A model generated the notes under the pieces. It had not been told where the DNA came from. It saw only the letters and a list, made by a program, of their open reading frames with translations, and ran no database searches. Source: Cervus elaphus (Eukaryota > Chordata > Mammalia > Artiodactyla > Cervidae). Taken from it: a DNA stretch of 64,000 nucleotides. The stretch covers positions 33,329,001-33,393,000 of the forward strand of contig NC_057843.1 in assembly GCF_910594005.1 (NCBI RefSeq), in the 5' to 3' direction. The stretch's first letter is position 1. Every line of letters starts with the position of its first letter. The position numbers and the translations under genes are program-made. Positions 1 through 9,982 of the stretch are shown in pieces.

Positions 1-815
1 AAGCACAAGCTGGAATCAAGATTTCTGGGAGAAATATCAATAACCTCAGATATGCAGATGACACCACCCTTGTGGCAGAAAGTGAAGAAGAACTAAAGAG
101 CCTCTTGATGAAAGTAAAAGAGGAGAGTGAAAAAGTTGGCTTAAAGCTCAACATTCAGAAAACTAAGATCATGGCATCTGGTCCTATCACTTCTTGGGAA
201 ATAGATGGGGAAACAGTGGAAACAGTGTCAGACTTTATTTTTTTGAGCTCCAAACTCACTGCAGATGGTGATTGCAACCATGAAATTAAAAGACACTTAG
301 TCCTTGGAAGGAAAGTTATGAACAACCTAGACAGCATATTAAAAAGCAGAGACATTACTTTGTCAACAAAGGTCCGTCTAGTCAAGGCTATGGTTTTTCC
401 AGTGGTCATGTATGAATGTGAGAGTTGGACTATAAAGAAAGCTGAGTGCCGAAGAATTGATGCTTTTGAACTGTGGTGTTGGAGAAGACTCTTAAGAGTC
501 CCTTGGACTACAAGGAGATCCAACCAGTCCATCCTAAAGGAGATCAGTCCTGGGTGTTCATTGGATGGACCAATGTTGAAGCTGAAACTCCAATATTTTG
601 GCCACCTGATGCAAAGAGCTGACTCATTTGAAAAGACCCTGATGTTGGGAAGGATTGAGGGCAGGAGAAGGGGACGGCAGAGGATGAGATGGTTGGATGG
701 CATCACTGACTCAATGGACATGAGTTTGGAGCTGATGATGGACAGCGAGGCCTGGCGTGCTGCGGTTCATGGGGTCGCAAAGAGTTGTACACGACTAAGT
801 GACTGAATTGAACTA
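1..815 (+). mobile_element. BovB (RTE) LINE, 3' portion, cut by window edge
   Basis: This is the 3' end of a BovB non-LTR retrotransposon. It starts inside the reverse transcriptase just before the YADD catalytic box and ends at the usual BovB 3' terminus (gactaagtgactgaattgaa). BovB is the RTE-clade LINE that is abundant in ruminants and mobilises the Bov SINEs, with which it shares its 3' tail. The 5' part lies outside the window. An L1 3' fragment follows directly. Confidence 0.93.
3..806 (+). CDS. BovB reverse transcriptase C-terminal part, open but partial
   Basis: Frame 3 is open from the window edge to a TGA at 804-806, about 267 codons. The first residues read [20 protein letters not shown], which includes the YADD active-site box of RTE reverse transcriptases. 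The conserved RTE C-terminal region follows (CESW near nt 417-429, [13 protein letters not shown] near nt 515-550) and the frame ends in a TRLSD-type terminus. The enzyme would copy LINE RNA at a nicked genomic target. No frameshift or nonsense codon is visible in this part, unlike the other copies here. Whether the element is complete upstream cannot be seen; most BovB copies are 5' truncated, so this is probably a fossil with an accidentally intact 3' frame. An ATG- or GTG-initiated gene starting inside this region (for example at nt 72) is not credible, because the homology runs past it to the edge. Confidence 0.75.
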   Translation, partial: AQAGIKISGRNINNLRYADDTTLVAESEEELKSLLMKVKEESEKVGLKLNIQKTKIMASGPITSWEIDGETVETVSDFIFLSSKLTADGDCNHEIKRHLVLGRKVMNNLDSILKSRDITLSTKVRLVKAMVFPVVMYECESWTIKKAECRRIDAFELWCWRRLLRVPWTTRRSNQSILKEISPGCSLDGPMLKLKLQYFGHLMQRADSFEKTLMLGRIEGRRRGRQRMRWLDGITDSMDMSLELMMDSEAWRAAVHGVAKSCTRLSD

Positions 816-907
816 ATATATGCTGGAGAGGGTGTGAAAAAAACATGAATCCTTCCCACACTACTGGTGGGAATGTAAACTGGCACAGTCAATATGGAGA
901 GCAGTAT

Positions 908-1034
908 TGTTTGTTGTCCAGTCACTTCCTAGTATCTGGCTCCTTTGCAACCCTATGGACTATAGCCCACTCCTCGGTCCGTGGGATTTCCCATGCAAGC
1001 ATACTGGGGTAGGTTACCATTTCCTTCGCCATGG
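908..1034 (-). mobile_element. BovA-type SINE nested in L1
   Basis: The minus-strand BovA core is recognisable by cctatggactatagccc and the ending actggggtaggttaccattt. It splits the L1 match between gagagcagtat and cacagttatggaag. The flanking gagcagtat and gagcacagttat look like an eroded target-site duplication. This SINE is therefore younger than its L1 host. Confidence 0.8.
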
Positions 1035-1636
1035 AGCACAGTTATGGAAGTTTCTTAAAAAACTAAAAATAGAGTTACCATATGATCCAGAAATATCATT
1101 CCTGGACATATATCCAGGAAAAAAAAAAACAAATGCTTTGGTCTGAAAAAGTACATGCATCCCAATATTCATAACAGTGCTATTTACAATGGCCAGTACC
1201 TGGGGGCAGCCTAAATGTCCAGCGACAGATGGATGGATAAAGAGGATGTGATGCATGTATATAATGGAATATTATTCAGCCATAAATAAGAATGAAATAA
1301 TGCTATTTGAAGCAGCATGGATGGACCTAAAGGTTATCATATTAAGTGAAGGAAGTCAGACAGAAAAAAACAAATATTATATCAGATATATGTATAATCT
1401 AAAGAAATGATACAAATGAACTTATTGGCAAAGCAGAAATAGATTCATATATATATAGAAAATAGGCTTATGATTGCCAAAGGGGATAGTAGGTCAGGAG
1501 GATAAATTAGGAGTTTGAGATTAATATATTCACATTACTGTGTAGAAAATAAGTAAGCAATAAGGATTTACTGTATAGTGCAGGTAACTATATTCAAAAT
1601 TTTGTAATAACTTAGAATGGAAAAGTATCTGAAAAG

Positions 1637-1639
<3 letters not shown>

Positions 1640-1673
<34 letters not shown>
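1640..1673. repeat. (TA)n microsatellite
   Basis: An uninterrupted TA dinucleotide run lies in the 3' UTR of the L1 copy. It is likely polymorphic in length. Confidence 0.95.
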
Positions 1674-1676
<3 letters not shown>

Positions 1677-1738
1677 AATCACTTTGCTGTATCCTTGACC
1701 TTAATGCAATGTAAATTAACTACTACATTTTTTTTAAA

Positions 1739-2315
1739 AAGAGGGAAAAAGAAAATGTATTAGTTGCTGTAAAGTTCAATATAACATGAAAGTAAGAAGA
1801 GGATTTTTAAGAATATCTTTGAAATTCCTAATTATATTAATGAGCAGATGGTAACATCATTATCTAACACAGGGCTTCAGGGAAAAAAACAATTTTGTGC
1901 AAGATTTTGGCATGTTTGCTTTCCATTACCACTGTACCAAGGTAGGTGGGGATGTCTAAAGGACAATGGAAATGAATTCTGAAATTCCAAAGAGCTACAA
2001 AAAATGTAGTATCAGGCAGTAGAGTTCGTAGATTGGTTCATCATAGCAGAATATGCTCAGAGCAAAGTACTGTGAACCAAGGACACTGTGTTAGAGACGA
2101 GAGATAGCCCTCCTGTATCTCTCATCATACCCCACTTCTCTTGACACTCTTGAAGCCCTAATCATTTTTTATGCCAAGTATTTTTTTTGCTACAGTCTTC
2201 TTTGTGATGCTCTAAATTGCCAAAAAGAGTCTTGAGGTTAAACAAAAATATAGTTGGGTATAATACTGTAAGTCTTTGGAAATCTGAAATATTTATTTTC
2301 CTTAGAAATTCATAA
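1739..2315. other. unique non-coding sequence
   Basis: No gene, RNA or recognised repeat was seen in this stretch. Confidence 0.6.
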
Positions 2316-2712
2316 AGGGAGACAGAATGGTACAGTATTTAAGAGCACAGATTCTGAGGCCAGACTGCCTGGTTTCAAATCATAGCAAATAGCTATGAGA
2401 TCTTAGGTGATGTCTTTCATTTCACTTTACCTTGGTATGTATGTATATATTTATGACCAAAGGGCTTTCAAGACCTTAGTTTCCTGACCCGGGATTGAGC
2501 TCATGCCCTTGGCATTAAAAGCAGTGTCTTAACTGGACTGCTGAGGAATTCTCTTTACCTTGTTTTTTATCACCCATAAAACACAGAGACAATAGTGGTA
2601 CTTATTTGCTGGGATGTCATGCATATTAAGCAAGTTAATTTTCATGTAACAATTAGAATATTATCTGTGACAAATTAAATACAATAATAGTATTTGCTAA
2701 ATAAATGCTAAT
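2316..2712 (+). repeat. MIR SINE, interrupted
   Basis: Typical MIR text (cagtatttaagagcacagattc, gccagactgcctggtttc) runs to 2434. It resumes after a CHR insertion with tttatcacccataaaacac, and ends with the MIR-like tail gctaaataaatgctaattg. This is an old mammal-wide tRNA-derived SINE. Confidence 0.8.
2435..2552 (-). mobile_element. CHR-type SINE inserted into MIR
   Basis: The minus-strand tRNA-derived head (gaccttagtttcctgaccc, gggattgagc, cttaactggactgctgagga) matches the CHR family of cetartiodactyl SINEs. A perfect 10-bp duplication ctttaccttg at 2425-2434 and 2553-2562 brackets it, and the MIR match continues across the gap. Both the insertion and its polarity are therefore well supported. 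Confidence 0.82.
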
Positions 2713-3312
2713 TGCTTTATGTAGTAGTTTTCTGTAGCCTCTGTTTACATGTATGAAAGGAAGGGAATCAAGCCTGATATTTTCTTGAAAGCTATAAAGG
2801 ATTACTTTTTTGTTTACTTGGACAATTGTTATCTATTTAAATCCTGAAATGATGAATGAATCTGAAAAATGATGATGTGCATGTTTCTATATTTTCTATC
2901 CTAATTTTAACTGTAGGATAGCTTGCTGTTTTCAAATTGTTAAATATGTGTTTATTTGTGTTTAATCCATAGGAAAGGTCATAGGAAAAACATTGACAGT
3001 TGGAGATATCCAAACAAAGCATCACAGTGTGTCCCCAGTAAAGCTTGAAAAATTTAACATTGCATGTGACAATCATTCCAGTAGCAGTGATAAATATCAC
3101 TTTTCAGTTTGTCCTAAAATAATGGTAACAGTGTAAATGAGAAGGGGAGTATATGAAAAAATAGAATTATAGTGTACATCATGTTTAAAATCTCTGTTAC
3201 TTATTATGACATGCCAGTCCCTTTAATTTCTGAAATTTGAAAGTCACATATGTCATGTGCTTATAAGGACCTTGATACACAGAGTAGTTATTAGACAAAT
3301 AGACTTAACCTT
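2713..3312. other. unique non-coding sequence
   Basis: AT-rich sequence. The reverse-strand open frame at 2837-3100 resembles nothing I recognise and has low-complexity AT codon use, so no gene is called. Confidence 0.55.
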
Positions 3313-3773
3313 TTTAAAAAGCAGAGACATTACTTTGCCAACACAGGTCCATCTAGTCAAAGCTATAGTTTTTTCCAGTAGTCATGTATGGATGTGAGAG
3401 TTGGACCATAAAGAAAGCTGAGAGCCGAAGAATTGATGCTTTTGAACTGTGGTGTTGGAGAAGAGTTCTCCTTGGACTGCAAGGAGATCCAACCAGTCCA
3501 TCCTAAAGGAGATCCGTCCTGAATATTTGTTGGAAGGACTGATGCTGAAGCTCCAATACTTTGGCCACCTGACCCTGATGATGGGAAAGATTGAAGACAG
3601 GAAGAAAAGAGGACAACAGAGGATGAGATGGTTGGATGGCATCACCAACTCGATGGACATGAGTTTGAGCAAGCAAGCTCTGGAAGTTGGTGATGGACAG
3701 GGAAGCCTGGTGTTCTGCAGTCCATGGGGTTGCAGAGTCTGACATGATTGAGCAACTGAATTGACTGACTGAA
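3313..3773 (+). mobile_element. BovB LINE, short 3' fragment
   Basis: It starts at aaaaagcagagacattactt, downstream of the RT catalytic box, and carries the BovB C-terminal coding region with small deletions (for example in the leucine-arginine stretch near 3465 and the block after 3570), so the frame is broken. It ends in the BovB 3' terminus actgaattgactgactga. Confidence 0.9.
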
Positions 3774-3835
3774 CCTCACCTGGGAACTTAGAAATACGGA
3801 GCGGAGTCCCAGCCTTCCACCATCTTTCTGAATTA

Positions 3836-3956
3836 CTGCTGCTGCTAAGTCACTTCAGTCGTGTCCGACTCTGTTCGACCCCATAGACAGCAGCCCACCA
3901 GGCTCCTATATCCCTGGGATTCTCCAGGCAAGAATACTAGAGTGGGTTGCCATTTC
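3836..3956 (-). mobile_element. BovA SINE monomer
   Basis: Minus-strand BovA: gctgctaagtcacttcagtc through to gagtgggttgccatttc. A short flanking duplication ctgaatt is seen at 3829-3835 and 3957-3963. Confidence 0.85.
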
Positions 3957-4224
3957 CTGAATTGCAATCTCCTTTTTAACAAGATTTTCAAGTGATTTTA
4001 TAAATATTAAAATTCAAAGGTAATTGAGTAAGGACACCTGGAAATCAGTAATGATTGACAACAGGGTTTTTGAAGAGTAAAAACAACACAAACAACCCCC
4101 CCCTGTGGTTCCACATCACCAAATTTTTGAAACCTACTTTCTATGTTTAAAGATTACACTTATTTTATCCACAAATACTATTAAAAACATTCTAAAGAAA
4201 TTATAGTCCAACAAATAAAAAGGT

Positions 4225-4335
4225 TTCTTTTGTGCTAATCAGTGTTCTGGATTCTAAAGATTCAATGATGAACAAAATAGGCAAGATTCTTTATACTCAA
4301 GGTGTTAATATTTGAAGGTGTTCTAAAACAACTAT
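4225..4335 (-). repeat. L2 LINE 3' fragment (probable)
   Basis: The stretch gtgttctggattctaaagat followed by caatgatgaacaaaatag matches the antisense L2 pattern in which a size word is followed by a 'gaacaaaac' word. It is strongly diverged. Confidence 0.5.
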
Positions 4336-4344
4336 AGGAAATAT

Positions 4345-4478
4345 TTTTTTGGATTTTTTTAATTGGAATATAATTGCTTTACAATGTTCTGTAAGTTTCT
4401 GTGGTACAATTAAGTGAATCAGATGTAAACATACATATGTTCCCTCCCTCTTGGACCTCCTTCCCACCCCAACTCAAG
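4345..4478 (-). mobile_element. L1 3' UTR fragment, antisense
   Basis: The text attgctttacaatgttctgt, then aagtgaatcagatgtaaac and tgttccctccctcttggacc, is the antisense 3' UTR of artiodactyl L1 elements. Confidence 0.7.
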
Positions 4479-4584
4479 GAAATTCCTAAGAGCAAGAATC
4501 TAAACAAGTAGGCTTCTCTAGACTTGTGGAATTTTCCCTGATAACACTATATCACTCATATTCAGTCACTGCCTAGTTCTTGTT

Positions 4585-4760
4585 CATATTCTGGGGTCAG
4601 ATTGCCTAGGTTCAAATCCTGGCTCAGCCTTTCTGTTGCCCTATAGATTGGTTTTCTTATTTGAAAAATGGGAAAAATAATAGTATCTTCATCAGGATAC
4701 TTTTTGAAGGTCAGTGGGATTAATACAGACACAGTACTCAGGATTTGGAATGATTTATGT
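4585..4760 (+). repeat. MIR SINE
   Basis: MIR landmarks in order: ggtcagattgcctaggttc, aaatcctggctcagcc, tttgaaaaatgggaaaaat, aatagtatcttcatcagg and gtcagtgggattaatacag. Confidence 0.75.
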
Positions 4761-5090
4761 AAGTATGAGAGACTTTCATTGCTGTTAGCAGAAAGTTATC
4801 AATGGTGCTTTTCTCTTTTCTGAATATGAGTTTTAAGGAGCTAGTTCAAGTTTTGGAATGTGTAAAAAGTCTGTGGTAAAAGCAACTGCCAGTGAAGGAG
4901 TGAAGAGTGTGCAAAATGGGTCAGGGGAATAACAGTTACAAACTTCTGTCAGTAATAAGTCATGGGGATGTAATGTACTGCTTGGTGACAGTAGAGTTAA
5001 TAATATTGTATTGCATATTGGAAAGTTGCTCAGGGAGTTAATCTTAAAAGTCCTCATCATAAGAAAAAGTTTATAAAACACCTCCTTTTG

Positions 5091-5222
5091 TATGGTGACA
5101 GATGGTAACTACATATAGTGTGATGATCATTTCACAGTGTGTAGAAATGTCAAATCATTCTGTTGTAACCTGAAACTAATATAATGTTACACGTTGTTTA
5201 TACCTAAATTAAAAAAAGAAAA
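5091..5222 (+). mobile_element. older L1 3' end
   Basis: The text gtgatgatcatttcacag, caaatcattctgttgtaac, ctgaaactaatataatgtta and an A-rich tail match the 3' terminus of older mammalian L1 (L1M-type). The body upstream is not recognisable. Confidence 0.6.
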
Positions 5223-5943
5223 TCATTAGAGGATTTTGAAACATCTCCGTTAGTTGTCAATTGCTGACTACGTGTTGATTATGAAGACTGGCTTCTCCAG
5301 ATTCTAACTGAGATTGAAAACCCGAACAAGCAGATACTGATTTTAAATTCGGTATTTTAAATTCCTGATTTAAAATTCCTGCATTTTGTGCAATCCTAGA
5401 TAATTGTTTATTTTGTGTTCTGCTCATCTAATTTGCTTTAAATCATGCTTACGTCTCCAAGCATTTTGTCTTTAATCTCAGCTCCTCTCTTGGTAAGTTT
5501 TGTTGGATGAGTAGGAATTTAATTCTTGCTTACCTTGATTTCCTTTCTGATTTTTTCATTTATTTTAGTTAAATCTCTCCAAGCACTGATTTGTTCCTTT
5601 TAAGCAGTATAATAATATTTAAAGCCTCACAAAACTGGTAAAGCCACTTAATCAATCACATGGTGATTCTATTCATGGGATTTTTTTTTTCTTGTTCAAG
5701 TGGAGATAGGATTTCTATAATTCAGATATATTACTAATTGTTCACACATTTGAAATGTTTATTTCTGAAGTAGTCTTTCCTTTTAGAACTGAAGGATAAT
5801 ATAAACCAGGCGTATTATATATACAACTGTATACAAGTTCTTCATGGTTGGGTCTTGATCAAACAATGCCCATTTCTCCTCCCCACTTCCTACCTGGGCA
5901 CTCTGCTACTCAAAGCCCAGCATTTTGCATCTCATCTCCATGC
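5223..5943. other. unique non-coding sequence
   Basis: No recognised gene or repeat. Confidence 0.55.
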
Positions 5944-5960
5944 CTTTTGAGAAACACCGG

Positions 5961-6440
5961 GGTTTCTCAAAAGTGTGGCCTGGGGATTAAACCCTTTCAG
6001 AGGAATTGAGACCTCAGACTATGTTTTGTAACATTAAGGAACTGTTTGCTGTTTTTCATCCTCATTCTTTTAGGATTGTACAGGGATGATTTCAAGAGGC
6101 TCCATGGCATGTGATTTCACAGTAGATTGGAAGCAAATATGAGAAACCACCTACCTACCATTAACACGGACACTATAGAGATTTATAAAAATGCAAAACC
6201 AGGCCCCTCTTTTACCTTTCTGTGTTAGAGAATAATTTTTCAATAAAACATGTATTTATATACTAGCATTTAATAAGATTATTTTAATGAATTAATAAAA
6301 TAATTGTTTCCAATGACCTTTGTTTTAACATACTACAGTAAAGATTGCTAGATTAAAACTATGTAAATAAAATCATTAGGGGGTCTGCATTAATTTTTAA
6401 GAGTGGAAAGGGTTTCTAAAGCCAAAATGCTTGGAAACTT
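5961..6440. mobile_element. hAT/Charlie-like DNA transposon remnant
   Basis: The ends resemble terminal inverted repeats: ggtttctcaaaagtgtggcc on the left and gccaaaatgcttggaaactt on the right. Internal text (gtacagggatgatttcaag, ggctccatggcatgtgat, gcaaatatgagaaacc, ttaatttttaagagtgga) fits a non-autonomous, mammal-wide hAT element. No transposase frame remains. I am not sure of the exact subfamily. Confidence 0.5.
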
Positions 6441-6744
6441 CTGGTACCCACTCTTTTCTTGGCACGGTTGAGACAAGGAAGGAGGTGTGGTTGCTCCACA
6501 GTCATACGTGTAGTCTCCTATACTCTCTGACAATCTTATACTCTACCCACAAAAGGCTTTGCCTCTGCAGAGGGAAAGAAAGAAGAGTGATAGAGTGAGC
6601 CAAAGAAAATGTGAGTTGCTTTGTGGATAAGTCTCCATTCTAGATAATCAAGTGCCGTGGTATAGGCACTTGATGAGATGACATCGCTTTCTTATTTTGT
6701 AAAACAAATATTAGAATAACAAATAAAACTGAGAGTAATTGTGA
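6441..6744. other. unique non-coding sequence
   Basis: Nothing recognised. Confidence 0.5.
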
Positions 6745-6905
6745 CTGATTATATAAAGTACTTGAAGGGACTTCTTTGAATTTTTATGAATCCAAGTCTA
6801 TCGCATTTTATATATGAGGAAACTGAAGCCAGTTTTTATAAAAGGACTGACCTCTTAGTAATCAAATCAAGAATCAGAACTCAAGTTTAGGCATTCAGGT
6901 TTATT
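6745..6905 (-). repeat. MIR-like SINE remnant
   Basis: The block atatgaggaaactgaagcca and the text around it match the antisense MIR core (gatgaggaaactgaggc). It is heavily diverged. Confidence 0.5.
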
Positions 6906-7950
6906 GTACTATCATGTATCTCATAAACTTGAATTTCTTTCCATGTTTTCAATTAGGATAAATTTTACTCTAATTATATAGAAGTGTATGCATAATACTG
7001 AATCTCTGGATAAAAGCCTAGCTTATGAAGTAATAGATCTGGAAAGGCACATTGAGAAAATATGAATGAATGGTTAATATTTGTCAGATGACTAGGTATA
7101 GAGGTTCAATTCAACTTTCAAAACAGCACATGCAATTCTCCCTATAATTTTTGCTAATTATTCCAATAGCCTATAATACTCTTCATTTGATGATTCTAAA
7201 GGGCTTATAATTACATCTCAACTTTTAAACCATATCATTATCCATTCAGTTAACAGAGTGCATTGATAAAAATCACAGTATCCTCTGGTGTACACTAAAA
7301 TTGTTAAGCAGAATAATTTATGCAAATTACTTATAGAGTTAATATATGTTAAATATGTTTAATTACACTGCAGAACGTAGTTCACAGCAGCACACACAAT
7401 TATTTTTAATTATAAAAACAGATATTTTGGAGATTTATGCTCAACCCGTTATACTGCTAGTTTATACTGCTTTTCTTTGTTGCTTCCAGAAATAAATTAG
7501 AGAAAACAGATTAATAATTTGTGCCAGAATCTTGTTACTGAAAAGCTTTATGTATATTTTAGTTTTAGCATTCTCCAAGACTTAAAAGCTATCAACTGCT
7601 TTGGGGACTATATTTAAAATAAATACTAATTACCAAGAGATGGTAGGAAACTTGACAAAGAACAGCTTAGAGACATAATAATGTTTATCTTTGGGAAACA
7701 AAACTGAGGGAATAAAGATGACAGCAACTTTGGTTTTTATCATAAGCTTTTCTTTATTACTTGATTGCTAATCATATATGTATCACTTTGATTAAAAAGT
7801 CAAATGTAAGAAAATGCACTTGTACAGACACAATACTAGAAAATAATGTTTACCCATCACTTTCTGGCACTAAATATTTATGTTATTTTGATTTATATAG
7901 AATAGATGGCAAATAATGGATGTTCAAATGTTACAGACAGAACTAATGAT
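6906..7950. other. unique non-coding sequence
   Basis: AT-rich sequence with no convincing open frame or repeat. Confidence 0.55.
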
Positions 7951-7962
7951 ATAATTAAACCT

Positions 7963-8010
7963 TATTCACTTCAGGTAGATTCTTTACCAACTGAGCCACC
8001 AGGGAAGCCC
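7963..8010 (-). mobile_element. tailless Bov-tA head insertion (48 bp)
   Basis: The insert is bracketed by a perfect 12-bp duplication ataattaaacct at 7951-7962 and 8011-8022. Read on the minus strand it begins exactly at the Bov-tA 5' end (gggcttccctggtggctcag) and stops after the tRNA-like A-box region. The B box, BovA body and tail are missing. Retroposed SINEs are normally complete at the 3' end, so this is a 3'-truncated (tailless) retroposon. Confidence 0.8.
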
Positions 8011-8022
8011 ATAATTAAACCT

Positions 8023-9424
8023 AAGAATTTCTAAATTTTAGGAAAAAAATATCCTTTCCATTGGTATAATTTTTCAACATCATGGTAATAAGTACTAGAT
8101 TTATTGATATATGTACACATCTGGGCAACAAAATCACATCGTATTATTGAATTACATATTTCAATAATATTAAGGCAGTGATGTGATTTTCTATGGCAAA
8201 GTGTGAGTTTGAAATGAACCTACATCTACATACAGTATACCAACCCCCAGTTCAGGAAGTTATGATTTAATACAATATTTATATGGGAAATTATATATTG
8301 ATACTACATGATAGGAAAATGCATTATTTGGTGAAACTCAAAATGTAATGTTAGTGGATTCCTTTAATGAAATTTAACTACTATATTGAACATAAAATGC
8401 TCTTAAGTAAGCAAATAGAATTTCAGATTAAAGAATATTTATGTAGTAGGTATATTTCTAATAACAGTAAATACTGTAATAGTACTAGAGTATAATAAAT
8501 ACAGGGTATTTTTAATAGCTTTTATAAAATCCAAAAATTTTCAAATAGATTGTTATATTTAACATGATACCAATAAGTACAAATCTTTCAAAATTAATCC
8601 ACAGACATTGCAACCATAAACTAAGGAATTTTACACATAAAAGAGTGCCAAACTAAAAGTAAATGCACACTCTACTATCTTTAATTGGATGTTAAAATAC
8701 TTGAAGCTTGCTTCAGTGATCAATGAAATTATAATATCCTACAAGGAGTTTATTAAAAAATAAATAAAACTAGCACATTATTTATTTGCTGTTTTATCTC
8801 CAAATAGGTTTACCATGAATTTTATTTAATAAGCTTTTCATGATTAAAAGTAGCAGATTTTTCTGTTGAAAGAATTTCTCGATAAGGAATATGATCTTTT
8901 AATGAAGATAAACCTTTGTTAATTTATTATGTGGAATTTCATTATCTAATAGTCTCATTTGTGCTCTTCCATGTAATATGCTTTCTTGAGTGTTACACAT
9001 CAGCCTTCTAATAGGGTTTTTCTAATCCATGAATCTAAGTCATGAGCACTGTAGGCTTTGACTGTAAAGTCAAAGGAGCTTTTGAATATAGAGCATCTGG
9101 AAACGTATCATTATTGCCACTGTGTCAGTATGGTCAATAACACTGTGCCAATTTTTCATAGAAATATTTTTATAAATTTTCTCCACACAATTATATTTCT
9201 TTCTTTATTATAAATACTCACTAAATACTAAATACTCACCTCTGAGTAATGGAAACATCCCCAGTGATCTCATGGCTCTCTGCTAGATTACAAATTGTCT
9301 TAATGTCAAGGAAACTTCCTATTGGTAAACACTTAGTGCTTATGTCATGTTTGGCATGTCATAGATATCTTTTAGCTTTTTGTAAATAATCCCTTTCTTA
9401 TGGTCACAATGTGATATAATAATG
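8023..9424. other. unique non-coding sequence
   Basis: AT-rich, many short stop-dense frames, no recognised element. Confidence 0.55.
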
Positions 9425-9650
9425 CTGTGATAATAATAACCAATGCATTTGCAATACTTACTATGTGCCAAGTTGTTTTAAGCACTTTGCATATATATTA
9501 GCTTATTTAATCCTCACAGTAACTTCTTGATGTTAATATTAGTCTTATCTCAATGTACAGGCACTGAACAAAGATGTCAAATCATTTTCTCAGGGCCATA
9601 TAGCAAATCAGAGTAAGATTTTGAAAGCAGGTCATTGAACACCAAAATTC
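9425..9650 (-). repeat. MIR SINE, antisense
   Basis: Matches antisense MIR: acttactatgtgccaagttg, ttttaagcactttgcata, ttatttaatcctcacagtaa and later agggccatatagcaaatcag. Confidence 0.75.
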
Positions 9651-9982
9651 ATTCTATGAAATAATGTCAATTTTTGCCAAAATTCACGCCAATTTTAATT
9701 AAGGCATGAAGCCTCTTGAAAACACTTATTTCTAATAGAGAATTCTCAAAAATTTAGTTTTATGATTGTTAAATTAAGCATGCAAAAAGTCAAGACATTG
9801 TGTGTTTCTGAAGCAGTATTCTCAGAGGTAACTGGAATACAGTGCAGAGGTACGTAAGACATTCCCCTGGCAGTTAGGAAAAAAATATTAATTTTGTGTT
9901 GCTATTATATTTGTTGGTTTTCCCTTTCTTAATTTGGGGGCTGTTTTCTTTTTTAAAATATAAACCATACTATAAGGCACAA

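Larger units (their letters stand above)
816..1738 (+). mobile_element. L1 LINE 3' end (ORF2 tail plus 3' UTR)
   Basis: The segment matches the end of mammalian L1 ORF2 and its 3' UTR: tgctggagagggtgtg, then aaaactaaaaatagagttac, atccagaaatatcattcctg and ggatggataaagaggatgtg, down to an AT-rich tail and A-run. A minus-strand BovA SINE interrupts it at 908-1034. A pure TA repeat (1640-1673) sits in the 3' UTR, a common place for one in artiodactyl L1s. It is non-coding and decayed. Confidence 0.85.
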
